Counted from the stretch's first letter, positions 32,030-42,978 are shown. The stretch is 64,000 nucleotides of DNA from Macrosoma leucophasiata (GCA_036365455.1 JAWQUS010000011.1:6530001-6594000), one strand, 5' to 3'. Made by a program: numbers and translations. The notes: generated by a model from the sequence alone, not told the origin.

Positions 32030-33951
32030 TAAAATTCTTTGCGACAATTTTATTATGTGGCATTAATGTATCCCGCAAACTGTATGCTGATATTAACTTT
32101 CGTATGTAACATGATTACATTCATTAAACAAAAGTCTGTTGAATTAGTCTTCTACGGAATTTTCTCCAAGATCACGTCATTATTAGCAAAGCTTTCCAAA
32201 CAGTTGTAATGCAAATAGAGAATGAATAATATAGTGCAATGACGGCCAATGACAGTCATTAGTCAGTCACGCTGGCCTTGAGGTACTGGTTGTATTTATG
32301 GCAGCGATAGAATGATTGAATGAAATGTTAACGTTATTATAATATTAGTTATATAATAGAAATACAGTAGCATTTCTGTTATTGATTGTTACTCTCTTCA
32401 GCTATAGCTAGTTACGTAAGTAACTAGTGGTACAATTCCATCAAATAGTGTGCAGTACATTTTGCTTCATATATTTTGTGCGAAACTCCAGCAGTTCACG
32501 GACTAAGCTGGTGTAGCGTTCAGCTTCGGTTTCCTCTGCCAAGGTTATGTAACTTTAATATGCGTACAGTGCAGCACACTTGTGCAAGAACATGTTCACT
32601 AGGCAGAATTTAGTGTAGGCCAATACATGTATGTGTGCGCGCTTAAAAGTATACAGATTTGCGGGAACATCTCCAAAGAGTTCGCGCAATATTTATTATT
32701 GTTTGCATGAACGAAATGACAAGAATAAATATTTGTGTACGTACACCGTGCATTAAAGTGCCGCACAGTTCAGCGCTCTCCTGCACCCTCCTCTTTTGAT
32801 ACAAAATCTCTCTCATATCGAACATAGCTGCATTCAATCAACCTTTATACCACGTAGAGGAGATCTTACCTACAAGGAACGAAACTGTCAAACTATCATG
32901 AAAAATGCAGATTTTTTTTTCATCACAACTGTTTATGGGACACGTAAAACAGGTTTGATGTAACTCTTCTTTTAAAACCTTTACGATAGAGTTTCATTTC
33001 TATTTTTCCTTTGTAAAAATATGTAATTTTTCTAAAAATAGTCGGTAAGGTAAGAAATGCAATACACTTTGTTAATGTTGACATTGCTGAATATTTATTA
33101 TCGCAGAATGTTCTAAGGATATATCTTGCTAATTTCTATCTAGCAGGTACCTAAAAGTTGTGTGCATAATAAATTATTGGCTGGTAAACTATTGAACAGA
33201 ATGTAGGTACTGTATGCGAAGAATGTGCACGCCCCAGTGTCGGAAGGGTTAGAAATTTAAAAGCCAACAACCGGTTGTAAAATACTAGTGTTTAGGCATT
33301 ATGACAATGAGATTTTTTTAATGCAGTCAAGGTTTTAGTTAAATCTTAGATAAAATCAATTGCGAATGCAAGACCATTTTTATGAGTATAATTTTTTTTT
33401 TAGGGGTGAAAAAGTTTCAAATAAATAACACGGTATCATTCAAATTTTGGAATTTACTTTTAATAAATTAACAATCAAATGTTTACTTTTTGATTAAAAT
33501 ATTTATATTTTAAATCAGTATTCATTCATTTTAATAGAAGTTTTAGTCTAAAATGTAGCTAAAATCAGCTGAAAATTCTTCTTAGAAAATGCACGAAATG
33601 ATTATTACTCACTGTTTAGTTCTGAATACGATAGCTATCGTGTGAGGCAAATGACCGCTTGAATAAAATAAAATAGTGGTTTATACTGCCCATTTATAAG
33701 TAAAAGTGTTAGAAATATAATACGATTTCTCGTTATTGAATATATTCAGAAGTCAATTTTAGAATTTTTAAATATTTAAGAAAAAAATCCATTACAGGTG
33801 CTCTTAGAATAGGAAACAGTCTAGTGAAAGCTGGCTAATGGTATGTCTACACTATTCACTTGTCCAGACTAACTCTTCGTTAATTTTATCAAGAAAATAA
33901 TAAAATGTGATTTTAGTATTTTTTTTTTTCAGGTTCGCTTATTTTGAATTA
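32030..33951. other. AT-rich, nothing assignable
   Basis: About 1.9 kb without repeat matches. An isolated 64-codon ORF (32643-32837, minus) has no recognisable domain. Confidence 0.5.
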
Positions 33952-34261
33952 TGGGCCGTTCAAGTATTACGTGAGCACTATGGTGGGGCGGCGGGGGGGT
34001 CTCTGCTCTGCTTATTTTGGATGACATGGGGGCCAGGGGAGTCTAGATGATGATGACGTCATCGGTAGTTATTTACTTATTACATCAGTAAAATCTAATC
34101 TCTATCCTAAATTATTTATTAAAAAAAACAATACATTAATTGAAAAATGTTTACGTAAGCATGGGGGGAGGGGGTAAGACCTTTGCTTACTTTTGCTGAC
34201 AAGGGGGATGGGGGGGTTAAGAATTGTAATAAATTTGCTTACGTAACACTTGAACGGTCCC
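33952..34261. mobile_element. 310-bp MITE, TTA duplication
   Basis: Ends tgggccgttcaagtattacg and, reversed, gggaccgttcaagtgttacg; both continue t(g/a)agca. TTA is repeated at 33949-33951 and 34262-34264. The interior has G-runs (ggcgggggggtc; gggggatggggggg) on one strand. Confidence 0.82.
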
Positions 34262-34264
34262 TTA

Positions 34265-34967
34265 GCAAACATACAGCAAATAAACTAGAAATTATCAAGG
34301 AATTCTTCCAATATAACTTCTAATACCATTTTCACAAGATCATGTATTAGTTACTGTTTCTTTACGTCATTGCCAAATGCCTGTATAATAGTTGCACAAG
34401 CCTTCATAGACCCTAATTCGATTACTATTAGTTTAGCTTGAGCCTGAATTAGCATTCCTATCGTTAGCCATGCAGGACCCACGGGTGTGTTTATGTTTGT
34501 TTGAGTGTTATTGTTACTAGAGACAGTAAGAAACAAGAGTAAAATATCAGTTTCAATTAAAGATAATCTTGTATATATATGTTGTATGTATATGTTCTAT
34601 AAACTGATGCGTCTAATAGTATTTTTAAAATATCTTTAGCCTTTTTGTCTTAAAAACTATTTTTACGCTCCGGAATGTCTAAGCCTCAATCTATCCGCTT
34701 TTCAACATAATGTACTTCTATTTGCATGACAATAAACAAGACAGAATTATCTGCTATAACTATAGCAGATACTTCTGTCTTGATTCTGTATAGAATAATA
34801 AACTTATGATAATAGCAGATGGCGTCGGAACGTGACGACCCTACCCTCTTATAAATGTGAATTCTCCCGCTCGTACAGTCAAACCCAACAATAGCGATCA
34901 AATCATTCCAATAGGCAGCAGTATTTATAATAACGCGGGACGGACAGCGTCTCGCGTTAAAAACTGT
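34265..34967. other. Anonymous, with one long hairpin
   Basis: 34737-34782 is an imperfect palindrome (caagacagaa...ttctgtcttg with tatctgcta/tagcagata inside). Small ORFs here are not supported. Confidence 0.45.
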
Positions 34968-35112
34968 TGTCACTGTGATCTCCAATCCGCATGCCAAGCG
35001 TGGTGATTAAGCCATATTCTCCCCTAGAGACGCGCAAAACTGTTGTAAGTTTGTAAGTTGAGGAAGGCTTTTGTCTAGAAGTGGACGTTTTTTCGGTTGA
35101 AGTAGAGATAAC
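34968..35112 (+). mobile_element. SINE-C
   Basis: ctccaatccgcatgccaagc, gtggtgattaagccatattc, gaggaaggcttttgtctaga and agtggacgttttttcggttg. Matches the copy at 45955, without a clear GATGAT end. Confidence 0.65.
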
Positions 35113-35140
35113 GATAACAGAATGAGAATTATATTATCTT

Positions 35141-35427
35141 TTTTTTATGTAATGGAAGTGGCAATCAAGCATGCAGTTCACATTGATGTTAAGTGATGAC
35201 TGCACCCTATAGACACCCACACAATGACCAAGGTCAAAATACAAATGTGTTACCACTCCTGAGGCCTAAGATGTTATGCCTCTGTGCCGAAATTACCGGA
35301 CCGTACATTACCACCTGACCGGAACATGATAGTGGTGAACATTACCATTTAGCGGCAAGTATATTAGGTAATGCGGTGGTGCCTACGCCCGCGACCTCCG
35401 TCACTGGAGCTCTACCACCAGTAAAAA
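35141..35427 (-). mobile_element. SINE-B, full length
   Basis: From the T-run and gtaatggaagtggcaatcaa to gagctctaccaccagtaaaa. Confidence 0.9.
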
Positions 35428-35439
35428 GCGCCTTAAGGT

Positions 35440-35500
35440 TAAACATTAGAAAAAATAATATTATCGTTACTTAAGTTTCTTAAAATGTTTATTTTACTAT
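35440..35500. repeat. Empty-site paralogue of the 41.4-kb MITE
   Basis: aaacattagaaaaaataata and taagtttcttaaaatg...ttactatctat are contiguous here, but are separated by a 384-bp MITE at 41350-41800. The reason for the sequence sharing is unknown. Confidence 0.65.
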
Positions 35501-35771
35501 CTATTTTTTTAAATATATATTTTTATTAATTTTCGTAATAAAATCCATAGATAATATCCCTGGTCAAATCACCAATGTATTCACACGCTAATAAAGATGA
35601 TTTGACCATTTGTATTCGTCGATATGGTGATTTTATCTAGTGTGTTAATTTAATCATAAAAATGCATAAAAACAATAAAACACTGTCTAGGCATTGGACT
35701 GAGTTTATATTTTTATAGCAAAATATAAAGAAGCGCTGGTCCAGTGTTAATTGACTTGCATCCGGGTTTGT
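35501..35771. other. Nothing assignable
   Basis: Contains the pair tggtcaaatcacc / ggtgattttatc, a weak inverted repeat. Confidence 0.35.
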
Positions 35772-35816
35772 TAAAAAACCGGACAAGTCCGAGTCGGAAG
35801 AGCGCAGCGAGGATTT
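35772..35816 (-). repeat. Repeat P, end fragment
   Basis: aaaaaaccggacaagtccga + gtcgga: the first about 30 bases of the reversed P repeat. Confidence 0.65.
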
Positions 35817-35908
35817 AATACGTAATGAAAGCACTTAATACTGATTTAACAAAAATATTTAAAATTTTTAAAAAAAAGTTAAAATCTATTAAGACTAACT
35901 TTTTTTTA

Positions 35909-35985
35909 ACTGGTGGAAGAACTCCAGTGACGGAGCTCGCGGGCGTAGCCACCACCACATTACCTAATATACTTGCCGCTCGAGT
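35909..35985 (+). mobile_element. SINE-B, head only
   Basis: actggtggaagaactccagt to aatatacttgccgct, then abrupt change of sequence. 3'-truncated, which is unusual for a retroposon and suggests a later deletion. Confidence 0.8.
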
Positions 35986-35987
35986 TC

Positions 35988-36075
35988 GAGTTACGTAGCA
36001 ATATACGATTTTTGTAGTGTGCGTGTTTGTCGCACGCATTTCCCACCGCAAAAAATGACATACTGTTTTGCATCG
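35988..36075. repeat. Segment shared with 16125-16215
   Basis: tagtgtgcgtgtttgtcgca and cgcatttcccaccgc...aatgacatactgttttgc. It runs on into a GC-rich patch (ccgcgaccggtgggcc). Confidence 0.6.
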
Positions 36076-36129
36076 GTAATACACGCTATGGCTACTCCCC
36101 TCCGGTCCGCCGCGACCGGTGGGCCGCGT

Positions 36130-36567
36130 TGCTCTATGGCCTCAAATAACTAAGATATGACATGTTTACCCCCGTAGACTGATTGTCATATAATCTCATT
36201 GGTGTTAGATGAAGATATAATAGTAAAACACATAAAACACTGAACGGGACGCGGCGACAGTTGTCAGTATAAATTGCTGCATCGAGGTTTACAGCTGGCC
36301 CGGAATGTGGCGAGTGAAATGTTTGTATGGTGGAGTCGGTTGCGTTACTTGCGTTCAAATATATCATTTGGTAATGTTTTTAAGTTATGATCATCATTAT
36401 CACTTTAGTTGGATGGCATCCATATAAAAGCGTTTCCCAAAGATGTCCACAATATTGTTGTGACTCATTACGACAGAATATGCCATAGTGAACGCGTTTG
36501 GCATGCTGGTTCACGATCGCACTGGTGGCTGTCTGCTTATCCTGCGTCATTGTATTTACTGACGTCT
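36130..36567. other. Nothing assignable
   Basis: No recognisable feature. Confidence 0.4.
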
Positions 36568-36640
36568 ATTGGTAGACTGCTTGATTCAAAGGTTGCGGGG
36601 TCGATCCAGACACCGGGTTAAATATTTGTATAGCCTGAAA
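36568..36640 (+). mobile_element. SINE-D, diverged head
   Basis: cttgattcaaaggttgcggg + gtcgatcc and taaatatttgtatagcctg match the SINE-D head and its following sequence. Confidence 0.5.
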
Positions 36641-37362
36641 CTATGTATGAAGCTCTCAGTGGATGAAAAAAATCTTTTTATTTTTGTTATTTACTTAGGG
36701 AGTGGTTGTGTCGAAACTGTTTACTGTCGGTGGGACTGTTTTGAGATATTTTTTTTCTGGACTACCAAAAAAAGGTTCACAAGAAGGTATAGTATTCAGG
36801 CATCAAAATAATATTTTCGAATCATCCTTTGATGAGTAAAAAATATTCGGCAGCATATTCAAGGATGAACATTCCTTCATTAATAAATTCTGTTATCAAC
36901 AAATAATTACACATTTTGAAGACATAATTCTATCTCATAACAAGCCCCTTTATTGAGCTTCGAACTAAAAATCAGAAAATATTACAATACCTAATGTAGG
37001 TACCTACTTAATTACACAAAAGCATGTCTTCTCTAAAAAATACAGACTAGTTTATTATAAAATAAGTTAATGAATATATCTCCTCACTATTCATATCCAA
37101 AACGTATTTCTGCACATAAACATACATTTAATAAACATGAGAGATATTGAGAAATGTATAAGTAAAGCACATTATATTATTACGTAAATACAATATAAGT
37201 GATAGAAAATAGTAATATGAAAATGTAAATAGCAAAAAGTGCTCTGATACTAATAAGATAGGATAAATGGCGTGAACCTCCTAGAAACGCATGTGTCGCG
37301 TCCGGCCCGACGGCACGCGACACGCACGTTCCTTGCGCTGCGCGTGAGACTGATTATGCTGC
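36641..37362. other. Nothing assignable
   Basis: AT-rich, then a CpG-rich patch 37290-37350 (tcgcgtccggcccgacgg). No ORF supported. Confidence 0.4.
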
Positions 37363-37370
37363 GTCCCATT

Positions 37371-37540
37371 CAGGCGTGGCTCTAGCTCGTGTAGCGCCCG
37401 TGTGCAATTAAACCCTGTCGCCCCCTATGCCTGACCATGATGGTCCAAGACGATACTCTTAGCTGTTTCAGGAAGCGCCCCCTGAGACGGCGGCGCCCGT
37501 GTGCATTGCACACCCAGCACTATAGGTTAAGCCGCCCGAT
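37371..37540. mobile_element. Possible 170-bp hAT-like MITE
   Basis: Left end caggcgtggctctagctcg and, reversed, right end atcgggcggcttaacctata show partial similarity and both lead to cgtgtgcaat-type sequence. Flanks gtcccatt (37363-37370) and gttccatt (37541-37548) are an 8-bp direct repeat with one mismatch. Suggestive only. Confidence 0.4.
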
Positions 37541-37548
37541 GTTCCATT

Positions 37549-38537
37549 AAAAGCTCCAGTATTGGAGGTTATCGTCGCAATATTTATTATATCTGCCGCC
37601 AAGTACAGAAATATGAATATTAGGATGAATAAGAAGTCATCAATAATAGGACAACCTTATTGTTTTTGGAAGAGTTACACACCATCACATCCTGGAAATC
37701 AAAGGCTCCGCAATTTCAGCACAAGATATATTAGGCCTCAGAAGCCAGTCTGCATATACACCCTTTTTAGCCTTTTAATAGATAGGTAATGTAAGTTTTG
37801 AGTAAACTTACCATCAAAAAGAATAAAGCAGAAAAGAAAAGATTAATGCCGTGAATCTATTTGAAACGCTTGCTTTGTAAAACAAGTAAAACAGATTTTT
37901 TATAAGTAAAACAACTATAATTTATTACATTCAAATGATTAAAGCTTCTTAAGCGATACAAGTTCTTGTTTAAGTTACAATATTGTGTTAATATAACGTC
38001 TCTGTAATTTAAACGGATATATGCCAAATAATTTCTAGCGACTTACAAGTGGAAATGCATTGATTACCGTTTATAACTCTATTCTTCAGATGCTTAGGTA
38101 TAGGTTAGGCAGCACACACGGGCATGTAAAGCCCGCACAGTTATGCTGCGCGTGCGCCACCATGAGTGTACTCGGCTCGCCCACTTGCGCGTATCCTAGT
38201 CGCGACCTTGCGGCCGACATGCGTCCTCACGTTTCACTTCCTACCAGCCCACTGAAAAAACTCGTCGTGTTAAATTTTCCATTGCTACGTTCTACATGTG
38301 ATGCGTAGATGTCTCTATGATGTTTGTCGATTGATACTTTATGTTGTTTCGGAATTCGTTCGTAGTATCGTGGAATGTTTTCTTGGGTGTTTCGTACTTG
38401 GAATTTACTTATAATCTTCATATTTTTTGGACTTTTGATAAATTAACCATACCAACCTTTTACATATCATGTGATGCGTATGATGTCGATCGTCGATTGA
38501 TATTTGTTTAAGTATTATATTCGTATCTCATTTCGTA
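37549..38537. other. Nothing assignable
   Basis: A GC-richer patch at 38100-38250 gives no protein I recognise. Confidence 0.45.
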
Positions 38538-38765
38538 ACTAGCTGTGCCCGCGACTTCGCCCGCGTGAGAATTTATGATTGTTCAGTATCTACCCGGACG
38601 AAGTCGTGGGCGCAGCTAGTATAAAAGTAGCCTAAGTTTCTCCTTATTACATCAGCTAACTGCCAGTGAAGTCCCATCAAAATCGGTCCACCCGTTCCCA
38701 AGATTAGCCCTGCCAAATAAACAGACAGACAGACAAAAATTGTTAAAAATGTTGTTTTGGTATAA
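38538..38765 (+). mobile_element. RTE-type LINE 3' end, 310-bp type, 3'-cut
   Basis: actagctgtgcccgcgactt, then tcgcccgcgtgagaatttat, to gacagacagacaaaaattgt and ttggtataatatatg. Same as 63166-63476 but broken before its end. Confidence 0.78.
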
Positions 38766-38794
38766 TATATGATTTTCTCCCATTCGTCGTCATT

Positions 38795-38892
38795 AGTCGG
38801 CTTTACACCCATCACACACCCGACCGCGCCCGTTTCGCTTAACCGACTAGATAGCTTACGATCTACACCAGCCACGAAGCCATGCGCGCTAA
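38795..38892 (-). mobile_element. 5S-SINE, head only
   Basis: Minus strand: gcgcgcatggcttcgtggct + ggtgtagatcgtaagc, gttaagcgaaacgggcgcgg and gtgtgtgatgggtgtaaagc. These are the 5S-like promoter blocks; the body and tail are missing. Confidence 0.6.
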
Positions 38893-39226
38893 CAAAATAA
38901 ATGTAATTTCATAATTATACGACACTATCATCAAACCAATAAAGATAAAAAGCGTTAAATTTATTTAAAGAATACCTCGTAGGAAGTCCGCTTGTAAAAA
39001 ATAAATAGAGACAACGCTATAATTGTAAGCTTAAAAAGTAAGATAAGTTAAATAAAGATATAAAAAGTGTTGTATACCTAACTCTCGTTCCCACGACTTT
39101 GTCTAAGGTTCATTTCACCGGAAACATTATGTGACAAAAATTTTACTTTCCTAAACAAGATGCTATTATCTAAACGGATGTCGCGTGTAATAATGATTTA
39201 ATTGAGTTGTAATATTATCGATTTTT
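38893..39226. other. Nothing assignable
   Basis: Anonymous AT-rich DNA. Confidence 0.4.
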
Positions 39227-39297
39227 AGGATTCTGTAATAGGAATAAAATGGAATTCTTTAAGGTCACTCATGCGTCTGTTTGTCTGTCCGTCTGTG
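39227..39297 (+). repeat. Repeat P, 5' part
   Basis: ttaggattctgtaataggaa ... gtcactcatgcgtctgtttg + tctgtccgtctgt. Interrupted at 39297 by the 5S-SINE; its other end is at 39870-39917. Confidence 0.55.
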
Positions 39298-39640
39298 CCA
39301 CTGCAGGGCACGAGTCTCTCCCCTTTTTGGGAGGAGACCTGGAGCTTACTCCACCACGCTGCTCCAATGCGGATTGGTGGAGATGGGTGGGTTAGTGGCC
39401 AACCCGCTGTTGGATGTTTCCAAACTGCCCATTAGGCCTCCGACAAGGTTTAACGACTGCTGTCTATCGATAGCAACCGGGACCGACGGCTTAGCATGCC
39501 CTCCGAAGCACGGAAACGCGCATTTTAATTTGCCACTAGCGGTCACCCATCACACTACCCGACCGCGCCCGTAGTGCTTTACCGAGCAGATCGCTTATGA
39601 TCTACACCAGCCGCCAGACCATGCGCGCTTCGCGCTTGAG
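39298..39640 (-). mobile_element. 5S-SINE, full length
   Basis: On the minus strand the head reads gatctgctcggtaaagcact + acgggcgcggtcgg and gtgatgggtgaccgctagtg (39536-39592). This parallels the 5S rRNA internal promoter (...AAGCAGCGTCGGGCGCGGT... and GATGGGTGACCGCTTGG). The body includes ttgtcggaggcctaatgggc. The tail ggagagactcgtgccctgca matches the RTE tail cagcagtgg. Pol III-driven SINE by inference. Confidence 0.75.
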
Positions 39641-39869
39641 ATATGTATGTAGTGTATAAATCATGCCAATCATGAACGTATAAAGTAAATTAAGTCAACA
39701 AAAATAAGTAATTTTAGATACAGAGGTCACTTTTGGAGAAATCATTGTATGATCTTCATTGATATACAAAAAACCCAGAAGTTTTTACATTATAGGAAAA
39801 CCTTTAAATATGTCTATGATATTTAAAGTAGTATCAACCTATAGTGTCCGCGTAGATAACGCTCAATAA

Positions 39870-39917
39870 TTGTGCGGAACTCATAAATGCGAGTCCGAAT
39901 CATACTTGGTCGGTTTT
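39870..39917 (+). repeat. Repeat P, 3' end
   Basis: gtgcggaactcataaatgcg + agtccgaatcatacttggtcggttttt: the end of P, mutated. Confidence 0.5.
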
Positions 39918-40351
39918 TATATTTATTTTAAATGTTTTAATATTCGTCATCCATGTAAGCTGAGCTTTAGCTGTCAATAAAATAATGCGTTTAAAAAAAA
40001 AATTAGTTCATTTTTTCAACAATTCGCAATATTTTCACTTTTTACATCCACAGACGTCTAATGTAAAGTTTGAATTAATTAATTTATAAATAAATATAAA
40101 TGTTACATAGCGTGATGAAATTTCTTCGAGAAAGTGTCATAAAAGTTAGTATTCTGCAATGTATGCGAATTTGAACGGAGATTGGTTTGCAAATTGCTTG
40201 TTGAAGATAGCCTCATCTTCGAATACACTGAGATTAATTGGCGAAACTAATTTAGATGAACTCTGAATATAATGTTGCTACGACTAATTCTATCATTCAA
40301 ATCAGGACCAGTTCAGTATTTTTTGGTATATTTCACAAGAACACATGGAAT
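39918..40351. other. Nothing assignable
   Basis: Anonymous AT-rich DNA. Confidence 0.4.
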
Positions 40352-40672
40352 CATCGAAGCGCGCATATCCCCTCGGCTGGTGGAGATCGGCAGCGATCTA
40401 CTCGGTTAAGCTATACGGGCGCGGTCAGGTGTGTGATGGGTGACAGCTAGTGGCAAATCAGAATTCGCGTTTCCGTGCTTCGGAGGGCTCGTTAGCAGTC
40501 GTTAAGCCTTGTCGGAGGCCTTATGGGCGGTTTGAAAACATCCGACAGCGGGTTAGCCACTAACCCGTATCTCCACCAACCCGCATTGGAGCAGCGTGGT
40601 GGAGTAAGATCCTCCCTCCTCCCAAGAAGGGGAGAGACTCGTGCCCAGCAGTGGGACGTATCAAGGGTTGAC
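40352..40672 (+). mobile_element. 5S-SINE, full length
   Basis: Head at 40393-40455: gcgatctactcggttaagct, atacgggcgcggtcagg and gtgatgggtgacagctagtg. Body gtcgttaagccttgtcggag. Tail aggggagagactcgtgccca + gcagtgggacgtatcaaggg. Confidence 0.78.
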
Positions 40673-40709
40673 ATAACTACATGGAAACACGCATTCATAA
40701 TTCACGTTG

Positions 40710-40735
40710 ACGTTTGAGTATTTCGCCATTAGGAT
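40710..40735. mobile_element. MITE right-end scrap
   Basis: gacgtttgagtatttcgcca + tta resembles the right end of the 27.8-kb MITE; the left end was not found. Confidence 0.35.
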
Positions 40736-40841
40736 AGGTACGTAGGATATACTTTGATTAGGCATTTACATAGCCTCTATAGTAGGCCTAAGAGTTACCT
40801 AGAAGTAACAATACAGTGTTACTTTTATTTAGAGAAAAATG

Positions 40842-41135
40842 GAAAGAAAAATTTGACTTCAGGCGAGACTCGAACTCGCGGCCTACTGGGAATCTAGTCC
40901 AGCCGCTCTTCCAATTGAGCTACTGAAGTCCTGCCCGATTTGTCAAATCTTTCCTTCACATTTATTGCCTTGCTTTATGGTAGCAGTAGCGCCATCTATT
41001 ACCAACTATGCTAGTTAGGCAACCGATATAATAGACTTTTCAGTTTATTGAATATCGTAAAGAAGTTGCTTTTACTCTTAATAATTGTTTTTATATTATT
41101 TCGCATTAACACATGCTTGTGAAACTTTTGTTCAA
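40842..41135. repeat. tRNA-like family unit
   Basis: One near-complete unit: gagaaaaatggaaagaaaaa, the tRNA-like sequence (40855-40930), tgcccgatttgtcaaatctt, tagcgccatctattaccaac, aaagaagttgcttttactct, and the junction into attgtttttatattatttcg + cattaacacatgcttgtgaa. Almost identical to 55175-55460, so the family is young or under conversion. Confidence 0.75.
40855..40930 (-). repeat. tRNA-like sequence
   Basis: Same fold as at 3849-3924: perfect acceptor and T stems, A box tagctcaattgg, B box gagttcgagtctc, abnormal anticodon arm. Followed by aaatttttctttcc, a possible pol III stop. Confidence 0.6.
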
Positions 41136-41199
41136 AAACATCAAGTCCAATTACGGACTAGTACATTGATACTGTTCTAAATATATTATTACTTACTAG

Positions 41200-41255
41200 C
41201 CACTGTACTTACGCCCTGGCTTCGTGCGGGTGCAATGTAGATTGCTACTGATAAT
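41200..41255 (+). mobile_element. RTE-type LINE tail scrap
   Basis: actagccactgtacttacgc + cctggcttcgtgcgggtg, a mutated version of the usual opening. Confidence 0.5.
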
Positions 41256-41375
41256 TTGATGCCATTTTCAATCATCAATTTCTACCGATAGGTACAACTG
41301 TTTAAAACGATAATTCATGATTGACCGTTGCGTCAAGCGCTATAAGTTTAGAACATTAGAAAAAATAATAATATA

Positions 41376-41759
41376 CTGGGTGCCTTTTTTTACCGTCTTG
41401 AAAAAAATAGGGCGTGATAAGCAAATGAAATAAAAGCCTATGGCATAGTTATTTATATTATTTTTTTATATTTTCTAACTTCATCTGAAATTAAAATTTC
41501 ATTAAACATTTCTATTCATTATTCTATTACCTACAAAACTTGCAAAAACAGGATCGTGTCAAGTTGCCGGCGTTTGTTTGTTGAAATTCAGTGTTCTAAA
41601 ATTAAAAATAGAATAATGAATAGCAATGTTTAATGAAATTTTAATTTCAGATGAAGTTAGAAAATATAAAAAAATAATATAAATAACTATGCCATAGGCT
41701 TTTATTTCATTTGCTTATCACGCCCTATTTTTTTCAAGACGGTAAAAAAAGTCATCCAG
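41376..41759. mobile_element. 384-bp palindromic MITE, TA duplication
   Basis: Inverted arms of about 150 bp each, from ctgggtgcctttttttaccg + tcttgaaaaaaatagggcgt inward past catctgaaattaaaatttca, around a short unique centre (gcaaaaacaggatcgtgtca). Right terminus ...caagacggtaaaaaaa + gtcatccag. Flanked by TA at 41374-41375 and 41760-41761. Tc1/mariner-like by duplication; no transposase. Confidence 0.85.
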
Positions 41760-41803
41760 TATAATCGTTAAGTTTCTTAAAATTTCTAATTTACTATCTA
41801 TTT

Positions 41804-42084
41804 AACTGCTACGGTAGCCTAGTGGTAGCAAGCTACTACTACTACGCTGAGGTCCTGGGTTCGATTCCCGGGTCGTGGGTTATCAGAGATAATGGTGCAA
41901 AGTCCTTTATATCTGGTTCTATTGGGATTTTTCCTTTTCCTGGAAATTTCCCAGTACCTCGAAGTTTGGTAATGTGCCCGGCGACGTCAACAGGCTCGCC
42001 ACCTGTTACATGGGCCAAAACGTAATCGGCGAATCGTGCATGCATGTACCTCTGCCTACTCCTTCGGGGATTACAGGCGTGAAG
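41804..42084 (+). mobile_element. SINE-A, slightly shortened
   Basis: Head aactgctacggtagcctagt, B box ggttcgattcc, tail ctgcctactccttcgggga + ttacaggcgtgaag. The 'gtgtttgcatgtatgcttgaat' stretch is deleted. The end runs into agatagatagattacgttacgta, a short tandem. Confidence 0.88.
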
Positions 42085-42615
42085 ATAGATAGATTACGTT
42101 ACGTAGATAGATAGATTAGTTGTACATGCTGCGTCGGGAATTGTAGATTCCATATAGATCGTTCATAAATTAAATTGAGATTGAAACATCGTATAGAGAG
42201 GGCGGGTGGTCCGTCCCGGTTTAGCCGTGAGTTACCTACGCGTCTCTCTATATGCTTTCTAATATATTTAATTCTAATAGGTATGTATAGAAATTATTTC
42301 ACGCCTATATCTTTCTGAAGGAGGAGACGAGCTGTATACATGCAGAAACTACGATTTTGGGTGTGTTTAAACTATTTTACTTGGACTTCATTCTAGGCAA
42401 GTAAACAAGTAGGATAACGTTCGTTTTCATAATGTCAATTCTCTCTTACTAACGGCGACAAGAAACTTTGTTCCAATTACTTTTAATAAATTTCGAATTA
42501 TTTATTCATGTGGTAGAATCCGTGAGATATTGCTTGGAATCTTAATCCCAAATCTCTGTTGAAAAAGGATGTTTTTTCCTCACACTAAGAAACATCCGAC
42601 GAAATGATAGCGATA
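42085..42615. other. Nothing assignable
   Basis: No recognisable feature. Confidence 0.4.
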
Positions 42616-42618
42616 TAA

Positions 42619-42978
42619 AGGCTGATTCACACATGTCAGTGCAGTCACATTTCCTACACAGTACCGCCACCGTGATAATAATTCTTTCGTATAGAGTCTG
42701 TGTAATAGAGACCGAATTAAGCGTTTGTGTGGAATTTTAGCGGAGTGTCCGCGGCGTGGTACCGGCACAGTGCCGTCACCGTGATGATTATTCTTTCATA
42801 CATTTTCTTTGTGGATACGCTTAAGTCAAAATACCGCTGACACTGACTGATGTCAGTGTCAGTGACGACGCGGTATTTTGACTAGTGTCAGTGACGTTCA
42901 TATAGAAAATGTATGAGGGAATGATTGACATGGTGACGGTACTGTGACGAAACTGCATTGATAGGTGTGAATCAGTCT
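42619..42978. mobile_element. 360-bp MITE, TAA duplication
   Basis: Ends aggctgattcacacatgtca and, reversed, agactgattcacacctatca; both continue (g/a)tgcagt. TAA is repeated at 42616-42618 and 42979-42981. Subterminal inverted blocks (gtaccgccaccgtga; tacattttct) extend the fold, and a strong internal hairpin (gtcaaaataccgc ... gcggtattttgac) lies at 42825-42892. PIF/Harbinger-like. Confidence 0.83.

Noticed and set aside
34686..34997. 103-codon minus-strand ORF as a gene
   Set aside because: Overlaps a hairpin and the start of SINE-C, no domain, no coding bias visible.
39281..39574. 97-codon ORF
   Set aside because: Lies wholly in the antisense of a 5S-SINE; similar ORFs appear in other copies of the repeat (40.5, 52.7 kb).
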